DNA of 64,000 bases from Luteimonas sp. BLCC-B24 (GCF_028550595.1 NZ_JAQQGN010000003.1:362999-426998); one strand, 5' to 3'. Positions 18,939 through 30,382 are shown, numbered from the stretch's first letter. The notes: a model not told the origin generated them from the sequence alone. Numbers and translations: made by a program.

Positions 18939-19652
18939 TCAGCGCGCAGCGCGTTCGCGGGCAATCAGCTGGTCGGCGATCACGAGTGTGTCCTCCAGCG
19001 ACCGTGCCATCACCCGGTAGCGGCCGTTGATGATGAGCGTGGGGGTGCCTTCCACGCCACTGCGCATCGCGAACGCCTGCGCGGCGTTCAGTTTTTCTTC
19101 GGTTGCGGGGCTGGTCATCGCGGCGCGGAACGCGGCCTGCGACGGCGCCCCGTGCTCGGCGTAGAAGCCCGCGATCGCGTCGAGGCCGGCGCCGCTGCGC
19201 GGCAGCCGCGCGCGTTCGTGCACGGCCGAGAACACCGCGCGGTGGGTGCGGTCCTGGAGTCCGAGCGCCTGGGCGGCGAAAAAGCCGCGTGCGAAGGCAT
19301 CGCCGGCCGAAAACACCGCCGGCACATAGGTCACCCGCACGTCCTCGTCCTGGCGGCGCGTCCAGGCATCCATCAGGCGCTGGAAGTGGAAGCAGTGCAC
19401 GCAGGCGTAGGAGAAGACCTCGACGACCTCGATCCGGCCCTGCAGCGGTTGCCACGGCTGGCCGTCCGGGATCACGGCGTAGTCGAGGTTCTCGATCGGG
19501 GCTCGGTCCTGCGCATGCGCAGGCAGCAGGACGGCGCACGCCAGGAGCACGGCGCCGAATGCGGCGCGCAGACGGCCGAAGCCGGTGGCGACCCCGCGCC
19601 TGCGGGCGTCACCGGTGCGGCGGCCGTGGCCATCGGCGTGCGTGGAGGTCAC
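18939..19652 (-). CDS. DsbA-like thiol:disulfide oxidoreductase with CVHC
   Basis: A 237-residue periplasmic DsbA-like protein, paralogous to the next gene. Its GTG start overlaps the stop of the cytochrome c4 gene as GTGA, which implies translational coupling. A signal peptide (FGAVLLACAVLLPAHAQ) follows a charged N-terminal stretch of about 25 residues that is unusually long, so the true start may be a later non-ATG codon. The active site is EVFSYACVHCFHF and the cis-Pro loop is GVEGTPTLIING. The C-V-H-C dipeptide differs from the C-G-H-C of its neighbour, which should shift its redox potential. Confidence 0.87.
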   Translation of the reverse strand: MTSTHADGHGRRTGDARRRGVATGFGRLRAAFGAVLLACAVLLPAHAQDRAPIENLDYAVIPDGQPWQPLQGRIEVVEVFSYACVHCFHFQRLMDAWTRRQDEDVRVTYVPAVFSAGDAFARGFFAAQALGLQDRTHRAVFSAVHERARLPRSGAGLDAIAGFYAEHGAPSQAAFRAAMTSPATEEKLNAAQAFAMRSGVEGTPTLIINGRYRVMARSLEDTLVIADQLIARERAAR

Positions 19653-20557
19653 TGGGCCTCGGGCGCGGGCGCGGGCGCGGCGGCGTCGAGGGCCTCGTCG
19701 GCGCTCGCGTCGGTGGGCGGCACCGGCATGGCCTGCGGCGGCGTGGCCGGCGTCGGCATGGCGGCGGCCTGGGCCTCGATCGCGGCGAGCATCGTCGGAT
19801 CGGGGCGTGTGTGCAGGCCCTGCATGTAGCTGGCCAGCGCCTCGATCTCCTCGTCGGTCAGCGACTTGGCGACCGAGGCCATGACGTTGAACAGGTGCTT
19901 GTCGGCCTCGAGGGTCTCGCCCTCGCGGTAGGTGTACAGGCGCGCGGAGCTGTACCAGGCCTGCTGGCCGCCGACGTGCGGATACGCCGGACCCGGATTG
20001 CCGGCGCCGGCGGGACCGTGGCAGGCCATGCACGCGGGAATGCCGCGGCCTGCGTCGCCGCTGCGGAAGAGCTTCTGGCCGATCTCGTAGAACTTCATGC
20101 CCGCGTAGGGGCCGGTCTCGACCATGGCGTCGTCGGCGATGCCGGCACCGCTGGTCTGCTGGGCGAAATGCGCCCCGAGATCGCGCATGTCCTGGGCGCT
20201 GAGCGGCTGCGCGAAGGGCTGCATCAGCGGACTCAGACGCTCGCCGCTCTTGAACAGCGCGAGCTGATGGGCGACGTAGCGCTCGCTCTGGCCGGCGATG
20301 CGCGGATACAGCGTGGGATCGATGTCGGCGTTGCCGTCGAGGCCGTGACAGGCGGCGCAGGCACCGGCCAGCTGGGCGCCCCTCTGCGGATCCCCCGGCT
20401 GCGCCTTGGCCAGAGCGGCGACCGTGTTGGCGTCGAGTGCCGTGGTTTCCACCGGCGGCGCGTCGGGCAGCGGCTGGACGGTGGACTGGGCGAACGCGAC
20501 AGCACCGACCACGAGGACGGCAAGACCGGCGATACCAAAGGCGCGAGCGTGGCGCAT
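19649..20557 (-). CDS. Di-haem cytochrome c4
   Basis: A 302-residue exported di-haem c-type cytochrome. It has a signal peptide (GIAGLAVLVVGAVAFAQ) and two CxxCH haem sites, CAACH near residue 70 and CMACH near 180, each followed by a G-x-x-x-x-P segment (YPRIAGQ, YPHVGGQ) and a Met candidate for axial ligation. This two-domain layout is cytochrome c4, a periplasmic electron carrier to terminal oxidases. The last 50 residues are Ala/Pro-rich and probably disordered. It is the first gene of the operon with two DsbA proteins and an EEP protein, and is divergent from engB across 132 bp. Confidence 0.9.
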   Translation of the reverse strand: MRHARAFGIAGLAVLVVGAVAFAQSTVQPLPDAPPVETTALDANTVAALAKAQPGDPQRGAQLAGACAACHGLDGNADIDPTLYPRIAGQSERYVAHQLALFKSGERLSPLMQPFAQPLSAQDMRDLGAHFAQQTSGAGIADDAMVETGPYAGMKFYEIGQKLFRSGDAGRGIPACMACHGPAGAGNPGPAYPHVGGQQAWYSSARLYTYREGETLEADKHLFNVMASVAKSLTDEEIEALASYMQGLHTRPDPTMLAAIEAQAAAMPTPATPPQAMPVPPTDASADEALDAAAPAPAPEAQ

Positions 20558-20689
20558 TGCTGGGCTCCGAGATCTTCGACGCGGCGGCCGGACGTTGCCG
20601 GGCCACGAGTTCCGAAAGTATGTGTGGCGGGGTCGGGCCGGTCAAACGCCTTCCGGACGCCGCGGTGCCGACCGTGCCAAGCTATCGCG

Positions 20690-21310
20690 ATGTCGAATCC
20701 ATTTGCCCGCGCCGGCTATCTGCTGGCCGCCCACACTCCGCAGCAGCTGCCCCCCGACGGCGGCTTCGAGGTCGCGTTCGCCGGCCGCTCCAATGCCGGC
20801 AAGTCCAGCGCGCTCAATGCGCTGTGCCAGCAGAACGCGCTGGCGCGCGTGTCGAAGACTCCCGGCCGCACCCAGCAGCTGGTGTTCTTCGATGTCCCGC
20901 CGTACGACAACAGGTTCCTGGTCGACCTGCCGGGTTACGGCTACGCCAAGGTGCCGCGCAATCTGCAGGCGCACTGGCAGGCGTTCCTGGCGCAGTACTT
21001 CCGCGAGCGCGAGGCGCTCAAGGGCCTGGTGGTGGTGATGGACATCCGCCATCCGCTCAAGGACTACGACCGGCAGATGATCGCCTTCGCCGTCGAGCAC
21101 GGCATGCCGGCGCACGCCCTGCTGACCAAGGCCGACAAGCTCGGCCGCGGGGCGGCCGGCAACACGCTGCAGGCGGTGCGCAAGGACCTGCAGTCCGAAT
21201 ACGGCGACAAGGTCAGCGTGCAGACGTTCTCGGGCGAGTCGAAGGTGGGAGTCGACGAGGCGCGCAGCGTGATCGCGCGCTGGCTGGAGATCGGCGGCCA
21301 GCGCGGCTGA
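20690..21310 (+). CDS. engB: Ribosome-biogenesis GTP-binding protein EngB/YihA
   Basis: A 206-residue TRAFAC GTPase needed for 50S subunit assembly. G motifs are GRSNAGKSS (G1, residues 32-40), TPGRT (G2), DLPGYGYAK (G3), TKAD (G4) and FSGES in the G5 position. Length and order match YsxC/YihA. The ATG at 20690 fits the family's N-terminus, in which a short beta strand precedes FEVAFAGRSN. It is divergent from the cytochrome c4 operon, an arrangement known from xanthomonads. Confidence 0.95.
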   Translation: MSNPFARAGYLLAAHTPQQLPPDGGFEVAFAGRSNAGKSSALNALCQQNALARVSKTPGRTQQLVFFDVPPYDNRFLVDLPGYGYAKVPRNLQAHWQAFLAQYFREREALKGLVVVMDIRHPLKDYDRQMIAFAVEHGMPAHALLTKADKLGRGAAGNTLQAVRKDLQSEYGDKVSVQTFSGESKVGVDEARSVIARWLEIGGQRG

Positions 21311-21524
21311 GCCCGGCTACCGCCACGCGGCGAATGGCGCCGCCCGGCGATGCGCGGGACGTCGAACAGCGCATCGCCGATGCGCAGCGGTGGACCCACG
21401 TCCGGACACGGGGCGCCGCGCGGAGGGCGCCACGTCCGTTCCGGGCGACGGGGTGGTCGAGATAGCGGCCGCGCCGGCGCCGGTGCGCGGCCACACGGGG
21501 AACACTGCGACACCGTCGGCGGGG

Positions 21525-21553
21525 CCGACATCCACCGGCGGGCCGCTTATAGT
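21525..21553 (+). promoter_or_regulatory. Likely sigma-70 promoter for gshA
   Basis: CCGACA (21525-21530) and TATAGT (21548-21553) are separated by exactly 17 bases and end 39 bases before the TTG start of gshA. Both are close to -35 and -10 consensus (TTGACA, TATAAT). Confidence 0.55.
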
Positions 21554-21592
21554 GCCGGCCTGCGGGCCTCGCCCGAGTGCGAGTCCGGAACC

Positions 21593-22957
21593 TTGTCCAG
21601 CCCCAGCCACGTCGCCGACACCCCGATCACCGACCGCGCGACCCTCGTCGCCGTGCTCGCCTCCGGCGAGAAGCCGCGTGCCGACTGGCGCATCGGCACC
21701 GAGCACGAGAAGTTCGGGTTCCGCCTCGACGATCTGCGTGCGCCCGCGTTCGACGGGGATCGCGGGATCGAGGCGCTGCTGCGCGGGCTCACCCGGTTCG
21801 GCTGGGAGGCCGTGGATGAAGGCGGGCGCACGATCGCGCTGCTCAAGGACGGCGCCTCGGTCACGCTCGAGCCGGCCGGGCAGCTGGAGCTCTCCGGCGC
21901 GCCGCTCGAGTCGATCCACGACACCTGCAGCGAAGTCGGTGCGCATCTGTTCGAGGTCAAGAGCGTCGCCGACGAACTGCGTCTCGGGTTTCTGGGCATG
22001 GGCTTCCAGCCCAAGTGGCGCCGCGAGGACATGCCGTGGATGCCCAAGGGCCGCTACAAGATCATGCGTGCCTACATGCCCAAGGTCGGCGATCTGGGCC
22101 TCGACATGATGACGCGGACCTGCACGGTGCAGGTCAATCTCGACTACGCGTCCGAAGCCGACATGGTGAAGAAGTTCCGCGTGTCGCTGGCGCTGCAGCC
22201 GGTGGCGACGGCGCTGTTCGCCGACTCGCCGTTCACCGAAGGCCGGCCCAACGGGTATCTGAGCTACCGCTCGCACATCTGGACCGATACCGACGCCGAC
22301 CGCACCGGCATGCTCGACTTCGTGTTCGAGGACGGCTTCGGCTACGAGCGCTACGTCGACTACCTGCTCGACGTGCCGATGTACTTCTCCTACCGCGACG
22401 GCGTCTATCACGACGCCAGCGGGCAGAGCTTCCGCGACTTCCTGCGCGGCGAACTGCCGGCCCTTCCGGGCCGGCTGCCGACGCTGCGCGACTGGTCCGA
22501 TCACATGACGACGGCGTTCCCGGAAGTGCGGCTGAAGAAGTACCTGGAGATGCGCGGCGCCGACGGCGGGCCCTGGAACCGGCTGTGTGCGCTGCCGGCG
22601 TTCTGGGTGGGCCTGCTGTACGACGACGCGGCGCTGGATGCGGCCTGGGATCTGGTGCGCGACTTCACGATGGCCGAGCGCAACGCGCTGCGCGACGACG
22701 TCCCGAAGCATGCGTTGAAGACGCCGTTCCGCGGCGGCACCCTGCGGGATCTCGCGGTCGAGGCGCTGAAGATTTCGGCCGGTGGCCTGCAGCGGCGCGC
22801 GCGCCTCAACAGCCGCGGCCAGGACGAGCGCGTGTTCCTCGACACCCTGATCGAGATCGCCGAATCCGGCCAGACCCCGGCCGAACGCAAGCTCGAACTG
22901 TTCCACGGCGCCTGGCAGGGCGACATCGACCGCGTGTTCCGCGAGTTCGCGTACTGA
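21593..22957 (+). CDS. gshA: Glutamate-cysteine ligase, plant/proteobacterial type
   Basis: A 454-residue gamma-glutamylcysteine synthetase, the first and limiting step of glutathione synthesis (ATP + Glu + Cys). It belongs to the plant-like GCS2 type rather than the E. coli type. Landmarks are [51 protein letters not shown] and the C-terminal [16 protein letters not shown] chose a TTG start at 21593 because relatives begin with a short S/P-rich lead before PITDRATLV and no ATG or GTG is close; the predicted promoter ends just upstream. A long in-frame extension to 21350 exists but looks non-coding. The promoter does not overlap the engB end. Confidence 0.93.
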   Translation: MSSPSHVADTPITDRATLVAVLASGEKPRADWRIGTEHEKFGFRLDDLRAPAFDGDRGIEALLRGLTRFGWEAVDEGGRTIALLKDGASVTLEPAGQLELSGAPLESIHDTCSEVGAHLFEVKSVADELRLGFLGMGFQPKWRREDMPWMPKGRYKIMRAYMPKVGDLGLDMMTRTCTVQVNLDYASEADMVKKFRVSLALQPVATALFADSPFTEGRPNGYLSYRSHIWTDTDADRTGMLDFVFEDGFGYERYVDYLLDVPMYFSYRDGVYHDASGQSFRDFLRGELPALPGRLPTLRDWSDHMTTAFPEVRLKKYLEMRGADGGPWNRLCALPAFWVGLLYDDAALDAAWDLVRDFTMAERNALRDDVPKHALKTPFRGGTLRDLAVEALKISAGGLQRRARLNSRGQDERVFLDTLIEIAESGQTPAERKLELFHGAWQGDIDRVFREFAY

Positions 22958-22971
22958 ATCCGTCGCGGGCG

Positions 22972-22997
22972 GCGGGTGCGCCGGGCGGCGCACCCGC
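22972..22997. terminator. Strong stem-loop after gshA
   Basis: GCGGGTGCGCC and GGCGCACCCGC form a perfect 11-bp stem with the 4-base loop GGGC. It lies between the gshA stop (22957) and the stop of the convergent lipoprotein gene (23004). A U-run is weak on both sides. Confidence 0.5.
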
Positions 22998-23003
22998 GTG
23001 CCT

Positions 23004-23456
23004 TCACATCCGGCGCGCTTCGAGAATCCGACCGTCAGCCACCAGCTGCGGCAGTTCGCGGCGATAGACCTCGATCTTCTCGTCCTCGTCCCAGTTGATC
23101 TCGGCCTGGTCGCCGCGCAGTTCGTTGATCGCGCCGCGCGGTTTCGGCCAGGCGCCGGTCTCGGTGTTGAGCGTGATCCGCTCGTCGTCGACCGCGATCA
23201 CGCGCATCAGGCCGTAGGCGGCCTCGCCCGTGGCCGGGCCGGAGAAATCGACGCCGGAGAAGTGGGTCAGCTCGGCGGCATAGACGTCACCGACCTGCGG
23301 TGCCGCGAGCACCGGGTCGAGTGCCGCCGTCGCTTCGGCTGCCGTGGCATCTGTGCCCGGCGCGGCGGGGACGTTCTGCCCCGAGCAGGCGGCCAGGGCC
23401 GCCGCGATCGCCAGGCCCGCCAGGGGGCGTGTCACCGTCGAACTTCGATTCCGCAT
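23004..23456 (-). CDS. Small lipoprotein of unknown function
   Basis: A 150-residue protein with a lipoprotein signal (GLAIAAALAACSG, lipidated Cys about position 24). The mature part has an A/T-rich linker and a compact acidic domain with DVYAAELTHFSG, AYGLMRVIAVDDERITLNTE, and INWDEDEKIEVYRREL. I do not recognise a named family; similar small lipoproteins occur in xanthomonads. The start at 23456 has AGGA nine bases upstream, and an ATG at 23471 is also possible. It converges with gshA and is divergent from ppc. Confidence 0.7.
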   Translation of the reverse strand: MRNRSSTVTRPLAGLAIAAALAACSGQNVPAAPGTDATAAEATAALDPVLAAPQVGDVYAAELTHFSGVDFSGPATGEAAYGLMRVIAVDDERITLNTETGAWPKPRGAINELRGDQAEINWDEDEKIEVYRRELPQLVADGRILEARRM

Positions 23457-23619
23457 GTCGTGGTCCTGCATCCGTGTTGGGAAAAGGGCGCCGTGCAGAC
23501 GCCGGCGCCGGGAGCATGGCGCAGGCCGCATTCATCGACAAGCGGCCACCCGCCCCGGGCGGGCCGGCGTCTGAAGACGGCGTCGCGGCCGTCTGAACAC
23601 GCTGCGCTACTCTGCGTCG

Positions 23620-26340
23620 ATGAAACCGACCTCCGACACGCCGCTGCGCGATCACCTCGGCTTTGCCGACACCGACACCCTGTTGCGCGACGACGTGCGC
23701 CGTCTCGGCGCGATGGTCGGGCAGATGCTGGCCGAGCAGGGCTCGCAGCGGCTGCTCGACGAAGTGGAGGCCGTGCGTCGCGCCGCGATCGAGCGGCGCG
23801 AATCCGGGCGGCCGGTCGATGCCCTGGCCGATGCGCTGGCGCAGGTGCCCACCGACGATGCCGAGGCGCTGGTGCGCGCGTTCGCCGCCTACTTCGGCGC
23901 AATCAATCTCGCCGAACGCGTGCACCGCATCCGCCGGCGCCGGGACTACCAGCGCGCCGGCGACGCGCCCCAGCCGGGTGGCCTCGAAGCGGTGCTGCGC
24001 GCGTTGAAGGACGACGGCGTCGAGCTCGACGAATTGCAGGCCTGTCTCGCCCGTCTGCACATCGAGCCGGTGTTCACCGCGCACCCCACCGAAGCCATCC
24101 GCCGCGTGTTGCTGGAGAAGGAGCGCACCATCGTCGAGCGGCTGATCGCGGACATCGACCGCGACCGCACGCCGACCGAGCGCCGCGCCGACGATGCACG
24201 CATCGTGCTGGCGCTGACGTCGTCGTGGCAGACCTCCGAAGCGCCGGCGCGCAAGCCCACCGTGGGCGACGAAGTCGAGCATGTCGGCTACTACCTGTCG
24301 AACGTGCTGTACCGGGTGCTGCCGGTGTTCTACGAGGCCCTGGGCGATGCGATCGAGCGCGTCTACGGCACGCGCCCGGCGCTGCCGCAGGTGCTGCGTT
24401 TCGGCACCTGGGTGGGCGGCGACATGGACGGCAATCCCAACGTCAACGCCGACACCATGCGCGCCGCGCTGGGCGCCCAGCGCGCCCAGGCCCTGGCCCA
24501 GTACCGCCGCGACCTGCGCGCGCTCGGCAACGTGCTCACCCAGACCCTGGGCCGCGCCGGGATCGACGAGGCCGTGCTCGCCCGGGTCGACGCCTACCGC
24601 CGCAGCGTGCCCGGCGCGGAGTCGGTGCTCAATCCGCGCCATGCCGACATGCCGTACCGGCGCCTGCTCGATCTGATGCGCGCGCGCCTGGCGGCCACCG
24701 ATGCCGACCATCGTGCGGGCTATGCCGATGCGGTGGAGTTCGTCGACGACCTGCGGCTGATCGAAACCAGCCTGCGCGCGCATCGCGGCGAGAACGCGGG
24801 CCTGTTCGCCCTCGAGCGTCTGCTGTGGCGCGCGCGGACATTCGGGTTCCATCTCGCCGCGCTCGATCTGCGCCAGGACTCGGCGGTGCACGACGAGGTG
24901 CTCGGCCAGCTCGACGGCAGCGACTGGACCGCGCGTGACGTCGAGGCGCGCGTGGCGCGCCTGCACGCGATGCTCGACGCGCCGCCGAAGCCCGCCGACG
25001 CGGCCGCCCACGACACCGTGGCCTCGACGCTCGGGGTGTTCCGGGCGGTCCTGGACCTGCGCCGCAGCCATGGCGCCGCGGCGACCGGGCTCTACATCAT
25101 CTCGATGGCGCGCAGCGCGGCCGACGCGCTGGCGGTGCTGGCCCTGGCGCGCATCGCCGAGTGCACCGTCGACGGCGAAGTGCCGCTCGACGTCGCGCCC
25201 CTGTTCGAAACCGTCGACGATCTGCAGGCCGCGCCCGAGGTGATGCGCCAGTTGTTCGACGATCCACGCTACCGCCGCCATCTCGCCGCGCGCGGCGACC
25301 GGCAGACGGTGATGCTGGGCTATTCCGACAGCGCCAAGGACGGGGGCCTGCTGGCCTCGCGCTGGGCGCTGCAGCGCACCCAGGTCGAACTCACCGCGCT
25401 GGCCCAGTCGGCCGGCGTGCGCATCATGTTCTTCCACGGCCGGGGCGGTTCGGTCAGCCGCGGCGGCGGCAAGACCGAGCGTGCGGTGATCGCCGCGCCG
25501 CGCGGCTCGGTCGACGGCAGTCTGCGCGTGACCGAGCAGGGCGAGGTCATCCATCGCAAGTACGGCATCCGTGCGCTGGCGCTGCGCAACCTGGAGCAGT
25601 CGACCGCCGCGGTGATCCGCGCCACGCTGCGACCGCGCCCGACCGATCCGCGTGAAACGAGCTGGCGCGACATGGCCGCCGAACTGGCCGATGTCTCGCG
25701 CGCGCACTACCGCGCGCTGGTGCACGAGCGCGACGACTTCCCGGACTACTTCCGCGCGGCTACACCGATCGATGTCATCGAGCGCCTGCAGATCGGCTCC
25801 CGGCCCTCGCGGCGGCGCGATGGCGGCATCGGCAACCTGCGCGCCATTCCCTGGGTGTTCGCCTGGGCCCAGAACCGCTCCGGCCTGACCGGCTGGTACG
25901 GCCTCGGCACGGCCCTGCAGCACGGCATCCGCACGTTCGGCCAGCAGGCGATGACCGAAATGGTGCGCGACTGGCCGTTCGCGCGCGCCGCGCTCGACGA
26001 TGTCGAGATGCTGCTCGCCAAGACCGACATCGCGATCTTCGAACGCTACTCGCAGCTGGCCGGCGAGGCGCATGGCGAATTCTTTCCCGGCATTCTCGAC
26101 GAGTGCTTGCGGACCCGCGATGCGATCCTGCTGCTGAAGAGTCAACAGGTGCTGCTGGCCGACGACTACCGGCTGCAGCTGTCGATCCGCCTGCGCAACC
26201 CCTACGTCGACCCGATCAGCCTGTTGCAGGTCGAACTGCTGCGCCGATGGCGCGAAGGCGGACGCGAGGACGAGGCCCTGCTGCGCGCGCTGGTGTCGAC
26301 GGTCAACGGCATCGCCGCCGGCATCCAGAACACCGGTTGA
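23620..26340 (+). CDS. ppc: Phosphoenolpyruvate carboxylase
   Basis: A 906-residue anaplerotic enzyme that carboxylates PEP to oxaloacetate with bicarbonate. Signature regions are VFTAHPTE with the catalytic His155, GTWVGGDMDGNPNV, LGYSDSAKDGG and FFHGRGGSVSRGGGKT. The C-terminus is GIQNTG, the conserved terminal -QNTG of the enzyme. Length is close to the E. coli protein. It stands alone between the small lipoprotein and a long gene-poor stretch. Together with maeB and aceE further on, it frames the PEP-pyruvate-oxaloacetate node. Confidence 0.97.
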   Translation: MKPTSDTPLRDHLGFADTDTLLRDDVRRLGAMVGQMLAEQGSQRLLDEVEAVRRAAIERRESGRPVDALADALAQVPTDDAEALVRAFAAYFGAINLAERVHRIRRRRDYQRAGDAPQPGGLEAVLRALKDDGVELDELQACLARLHIEPVFTAHPTEAIRRVLLEKERTIVERLIADIDRDRTPTERRADDARIVLALTSSWQTSEAPARKPTVGDEVEHVGYYLSNVLYRVLPVFYEALGDAIERVYGTRPALPQVLRFGTWVGGDMDGNPNVNADTMRAALGAQRAQALAQYRRDLRALGNVLTQTLGRAGIDEAVLARVDAYRRSVPGAESVLNPRHADMPYRRLLDLMRARLAATDADHRAGYADAVEFVDDLRLIETSLRAHRGENAGLFALERLLWRARTFGFHLAALDLRQDSAVHDEVLGQLDGSDWTARDVEARVARLHAMLDAPPKPADAAAHDTVASTLGVFRAVLDLRRSHGAAATGLYIISMARSAADALAVLALARIAECTVDGEVPLDVAPLFETVDDLQAAPEVMRQLFDDPRYRRHLAARGDRQTVMLGYSDSAKDGGLLASRWALQRTQVELTALAQSAGVRIMFFHGRGGSVSRGGGKTERAVIAAPRGSVDGSLRVTEQGEVIHRKYGIRALALRNLEQSTAAVIRATLRPRPTDPRETSWRDMAAELADVSRAHYRALVHERDDFPDYFRAATPIDVIERLQIGSRPSRRRDGGIGNLRAIPWVFAWAQNRSGLTGWYGLGTALQHGIRTFGQQAMTEMVRDWPFARAALDDVEMLLAKTDIAIFERYSQLAGEAHGEFFPGILDECLRTRDAILLLKSQQVLLADDYRLQLSIRLRNPYVDPISLLQVELLRRWREGGREDEALLRALVSTVNGIAAGIQNTG

Positions 26341-26409
26341 GGCGTGCGCGACGGGCGCTTTGCAGCGGACGTCTCACGTGATGGCGGGCGCGCTCCGTCG
26401 TGGCCCGGC

Positions 26410-26616
26410 ACACCCCGCGCACTGAGCCGGCCCCGTGGGTCGGCCACCCCGCGCAGACCCAGCCCGGTGTCGACGAGTACCCGCCGGGCTGCGGTTTCCA
26501 CCAGCAGGCAATGACAGGTCAGGGGTCCGCGCTCGACGATGCCCGGCGCTGCGTCCGTCCATGAGCCGTCCGCCGAGCGGGCAGGTCGAGATGCCATTGA
26601 GAGGGTGGACGCGCAT
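26410..26616 (-). pseudogene. Metallo-beta-lactamase-fold hydrolase, frameshifted N-terminal fragment
   Basis: Two minus-strand frames together spell the N-terminus of an MBL-fold metallohydrolase. In one frame MRVHPLNGISTCPLGGRLMDG is seen. About 20 bases later the other frame continues with TCHCLLVETAARRVLVDTGLGL and RGVADPRGRLS. In intact relatives these segments are contiguous and precede the HxHxDH metal site, which is missing here. The fragment is therefore broken by a shift near 26550 and cut off before the catalytic motif. It lies in the gene-poor region after ppc. Confidence 0.6.
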
Positions 26617-27170
26617 GTTCGCTTCCGGCGTGAACGGCACGACCCTCGACACAGGCCGGTCACCGGCGAGTGAGCGCGGGCTGTGCGCGCCTCGTGCACG
26701 CTGCAGGCCGTGCCGCCTGCAGTGCGCTCATGCGGACCGCATCGATGCCGAATGTCGCGGATCGCCGGCGCTGGGCCGGCGAGTCGGTGCGTCCACGTCG
26801 TAAACCAAATCGCGAGCGACTCGGCGGAGAGGCGGTTCCGGGACTGCCTGCCGGGGAGGGCATCGGCCTGGACGCGGCAGATCGCCTGATGCGCCGCCGC
26901 GCTCGCGACGGCATCCAGGATGTCGACACGTGGCGGCGAAGCGCCGGCGACGCGTTGCAGGCATCGGATGCGGGGCCGGGATGTCGCCGGAATCGCCGGC
27001 GGTGTTGGCGCCTGCGGTCGGTGTCGGCAGGCGGCGGACACCGCAGACGCCGCAGACGCCGCGCGCGATCGCATTCGCATCGGCGTCCGTTGACGCCTCG
27101 CCATGCATCCCGCCGGGGCCGCGCGCGGCGCGACGCCCGGCCGTTGCAGCCGGACGCCGCGGCGACGGCG
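26617..27170. other. Gene-poor stretch without recognisable content
   Basis: Between the metallohydrolase fragment and the DUF892 gene I see no convincing gene, RNA or terminator. Open frames here have arginine/alanine/proline-rich composition typical of random high-GC DNA. A small tandem CGCAGACGC-type duplication lies near 27047-27062. It may be decayed coding sequence. Confidence 0.5.
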
Positions 27171-27668
27171 TCACGTCGCCTGGGCAGCGTCCTGGTTGCC
27201 GCCGGATTCCGCCAGCATCGTCAGCTTGGCATCGGTGGCCTTCTCTTCTTCCAGCGTTTCCTGCAGCAGTTTGATCGCATCGGTGTAACCGAGCTGCTTG
27301 GCGAGCGCGCAGATCGTGCCGTAGGACGCGATTTCATAGTGCTCGACCTTCTGCGCGCCACCGATCAGCGCGGCATCGCGCAGCGGCCCCTTCTCGATCT
27401 CGTCGATGACCTCCTTGCTCTCTTCCACCAGACCCTCCATCGCGGCGCACTTGATGCGCTTGAGACGGATGCCGAGCAGGTCCACGACCTGGTCGAGGCG
27501 TTCGATCTGCCCTGCCGTCTCCTCGAGATGGGCTTCGAAGGCGGCGGCGAGATCGGGGTTGCTGGACGCGCGGACCAGGCGCGGCAACGCCTTCGAGATC
27601 TGCCGCTCGGCGGAGTGGATGTCGGAAAGTTCGTGGACGAAGAGATCTTCGAGTGTCTTGACCGCCAT
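27171..27668 (-). CDS. DUF892/YciE-type ferritin-like protein
   Basis: A 165-residue four-helix ferritin-like protein of the DUF892 (YciE) family. It has LEDLFVHELSDIHSAERQIS at the N-terminus and HLEETAGQIERL, AAMEGLVEE and KVEHYEIASYGTICALAKQL further on, which carry the Glu/His pairs expected to bind a di-metal site. Such proteins are linked to general stress and desiccation responses, with little direct biochemistry. The ATG at 27668 follows CAGGAG. It is divergent from frmR across 320 bp that include the frmR promoter and operator. Confidence 0.9.
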   Translation of the reverse strand: MAVKTLEDLFVHELSDIHSAERQISKALPRLVRASSNPDLAAAFEAHLEETAGQIERLDQVVDLLGIRLKRIKCAAMEGLVEESKEVIDEIEKGPLRDAALIGGAQKVEHYEIASYGTICALAKQLGYTDAIKLLQETLEEEKATDAKLTMLAESGGNQDAAQAT

Positions 27669-27717
27669 GGGGGAACTCCTGTGCGTGGGAGCGGGGATTG
27701 GAAGCAAGCCACCGTGA

Positions 27718-29421
<1,704 letters not shown>

Positions 29422-29530
29422 GACGCCGGCATGCGGGCATCGATCGGGGATTCGAACGCGCGGATCTCCGGTTCCGATGCTGTCCATGCACTTGAAGGAC
29501 TGATCGCCGGCCAAGAGGAGTCAATCGGCA

Positions 29531-30376
29531 ATGGCGGAATTCCAGATCCAACGCGTCGAACACCGGGCCTGTTTCGGCGGCTGGCAGGACGTGTACGAGC
29601 ACGCCTCCAGGTCGCTCGGCTGCACGATGCGTTTCGCGGTGTATCTGCCGCCGCAGGCCGAAGGTGCGATGTTGCCGGTGCTGTACTGGCTGTCGGGGCT
29701 GACCTGCAGCGAGCAGAACTTCATCACCAAGGCCGGTGCCCAGCGCTATGCCGCCGAGCATGGCGTGATCCTGGTCGCGCCCGATACCAGCCCGCGGGGT
29801 GACGACGTGCCCGACGCCGACGGCTACGACCTCGGCAAAGGCGCGGGCTTCTATGTCGATGCGACGCAGGCGCCGTGGGCCACGCACTACCGCATGTACG
29901 ACTACGTGGTGAACGAACTGCCCGCATTAATCGAGGCGCAATTCCCGGTCCGCGATGCGCGCGCGATCAGCGGGCACTCGATGGGCGGCCACGGCGCACT
30001 GGTGATCGCACTGAAAAATCCGGGCCGCTACCGCAGCGTGTCGGCCTTCTCGCCGATCGTCGCGCCGAGCCAGGTGCCCTGGGGCGAGAAGGCCTTCGGC
30101 GCCTATCTCGGCGACGACCGCGCCGCATGGCGCGCCTACGACGCCACTGCGCTGGTGGAGACCGCGCGCGAGCGTCTGCCGCTGCTGATCGACCAGGGAG
30201 ATGCCGACGAATTCCTCGACGACCAGCTCAAGCCGCACCTGCTGAAGGCGGCGTGCGAAGCCGTCGGCCATCCGATCGAATTGCGGATGCAGCCCGGTTA
30301 CGACCACAGCTACTACTTCATCCAGAGCTTCATCGGCGAGCACATCGCGCATCACGCCGCGTCGCTGCACCGCTGA
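29531..30376 (+). CDS. fghA: S-formylglutathione hydrolase
   Basis: A 281-residue esterase-D-type alpha/beta hydrolase that completes formaldehyde detoxification by hydrolysing S-formylglutathione to formate and glutathione. The nucleophile Ser150 is in SGHSMGGHG, the catalytic Asp in [10 protein letters not shown] and His in GYDHSYYF. The N-terminal VYLPPQ and [12 protein letters not shown] are family hallmarks. AGGAG (29515-29520) lies 11 bases before the ATG. It is 109 bp downstream of frmA on the same strand and probably cotranscribed. A stem-loop follows the stop codon. Confidence 0.96.
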   Translation: MAEFQIQRVEHRACFGGWQDVYEHASRSLGCTMRFAVYLPPQAEGAMLPVLYWLSGLTCSEQNFITKAGAQRYAAEHGVILVAPDTSPRGDDVPDADGYDLGKGAGFYVDATQAPWATHYRMYDYVVNELPALIEAQFPVRDARAISGHSMGGHGALVIALKNPGRYRSVSAFSPIVAPSQVPWGEKAFGAYLGDDRAAWRAYDATALVETARERLPLLIDQGDADEFLDDQLKPHLLKAACEAVGHPIELRMQPGYDHSYYFIQSFIGEHIAHHAASLHR

Positions 30377-30382
30377 GTCCGG

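Noticed and set aside
26660..27100. Arg/Ala-rich frames on both strands after ppc that might be a small protein
   Set aside because: No start with a ribosome binding site, no domain, and composition typical of random GC-rich sequence.
29440..29480. tRNA-like GATTCGAAC string between frmA and fghA
   Set aside because: No cloverleaf arms can be built around it; it is a chance match to a T-loop.
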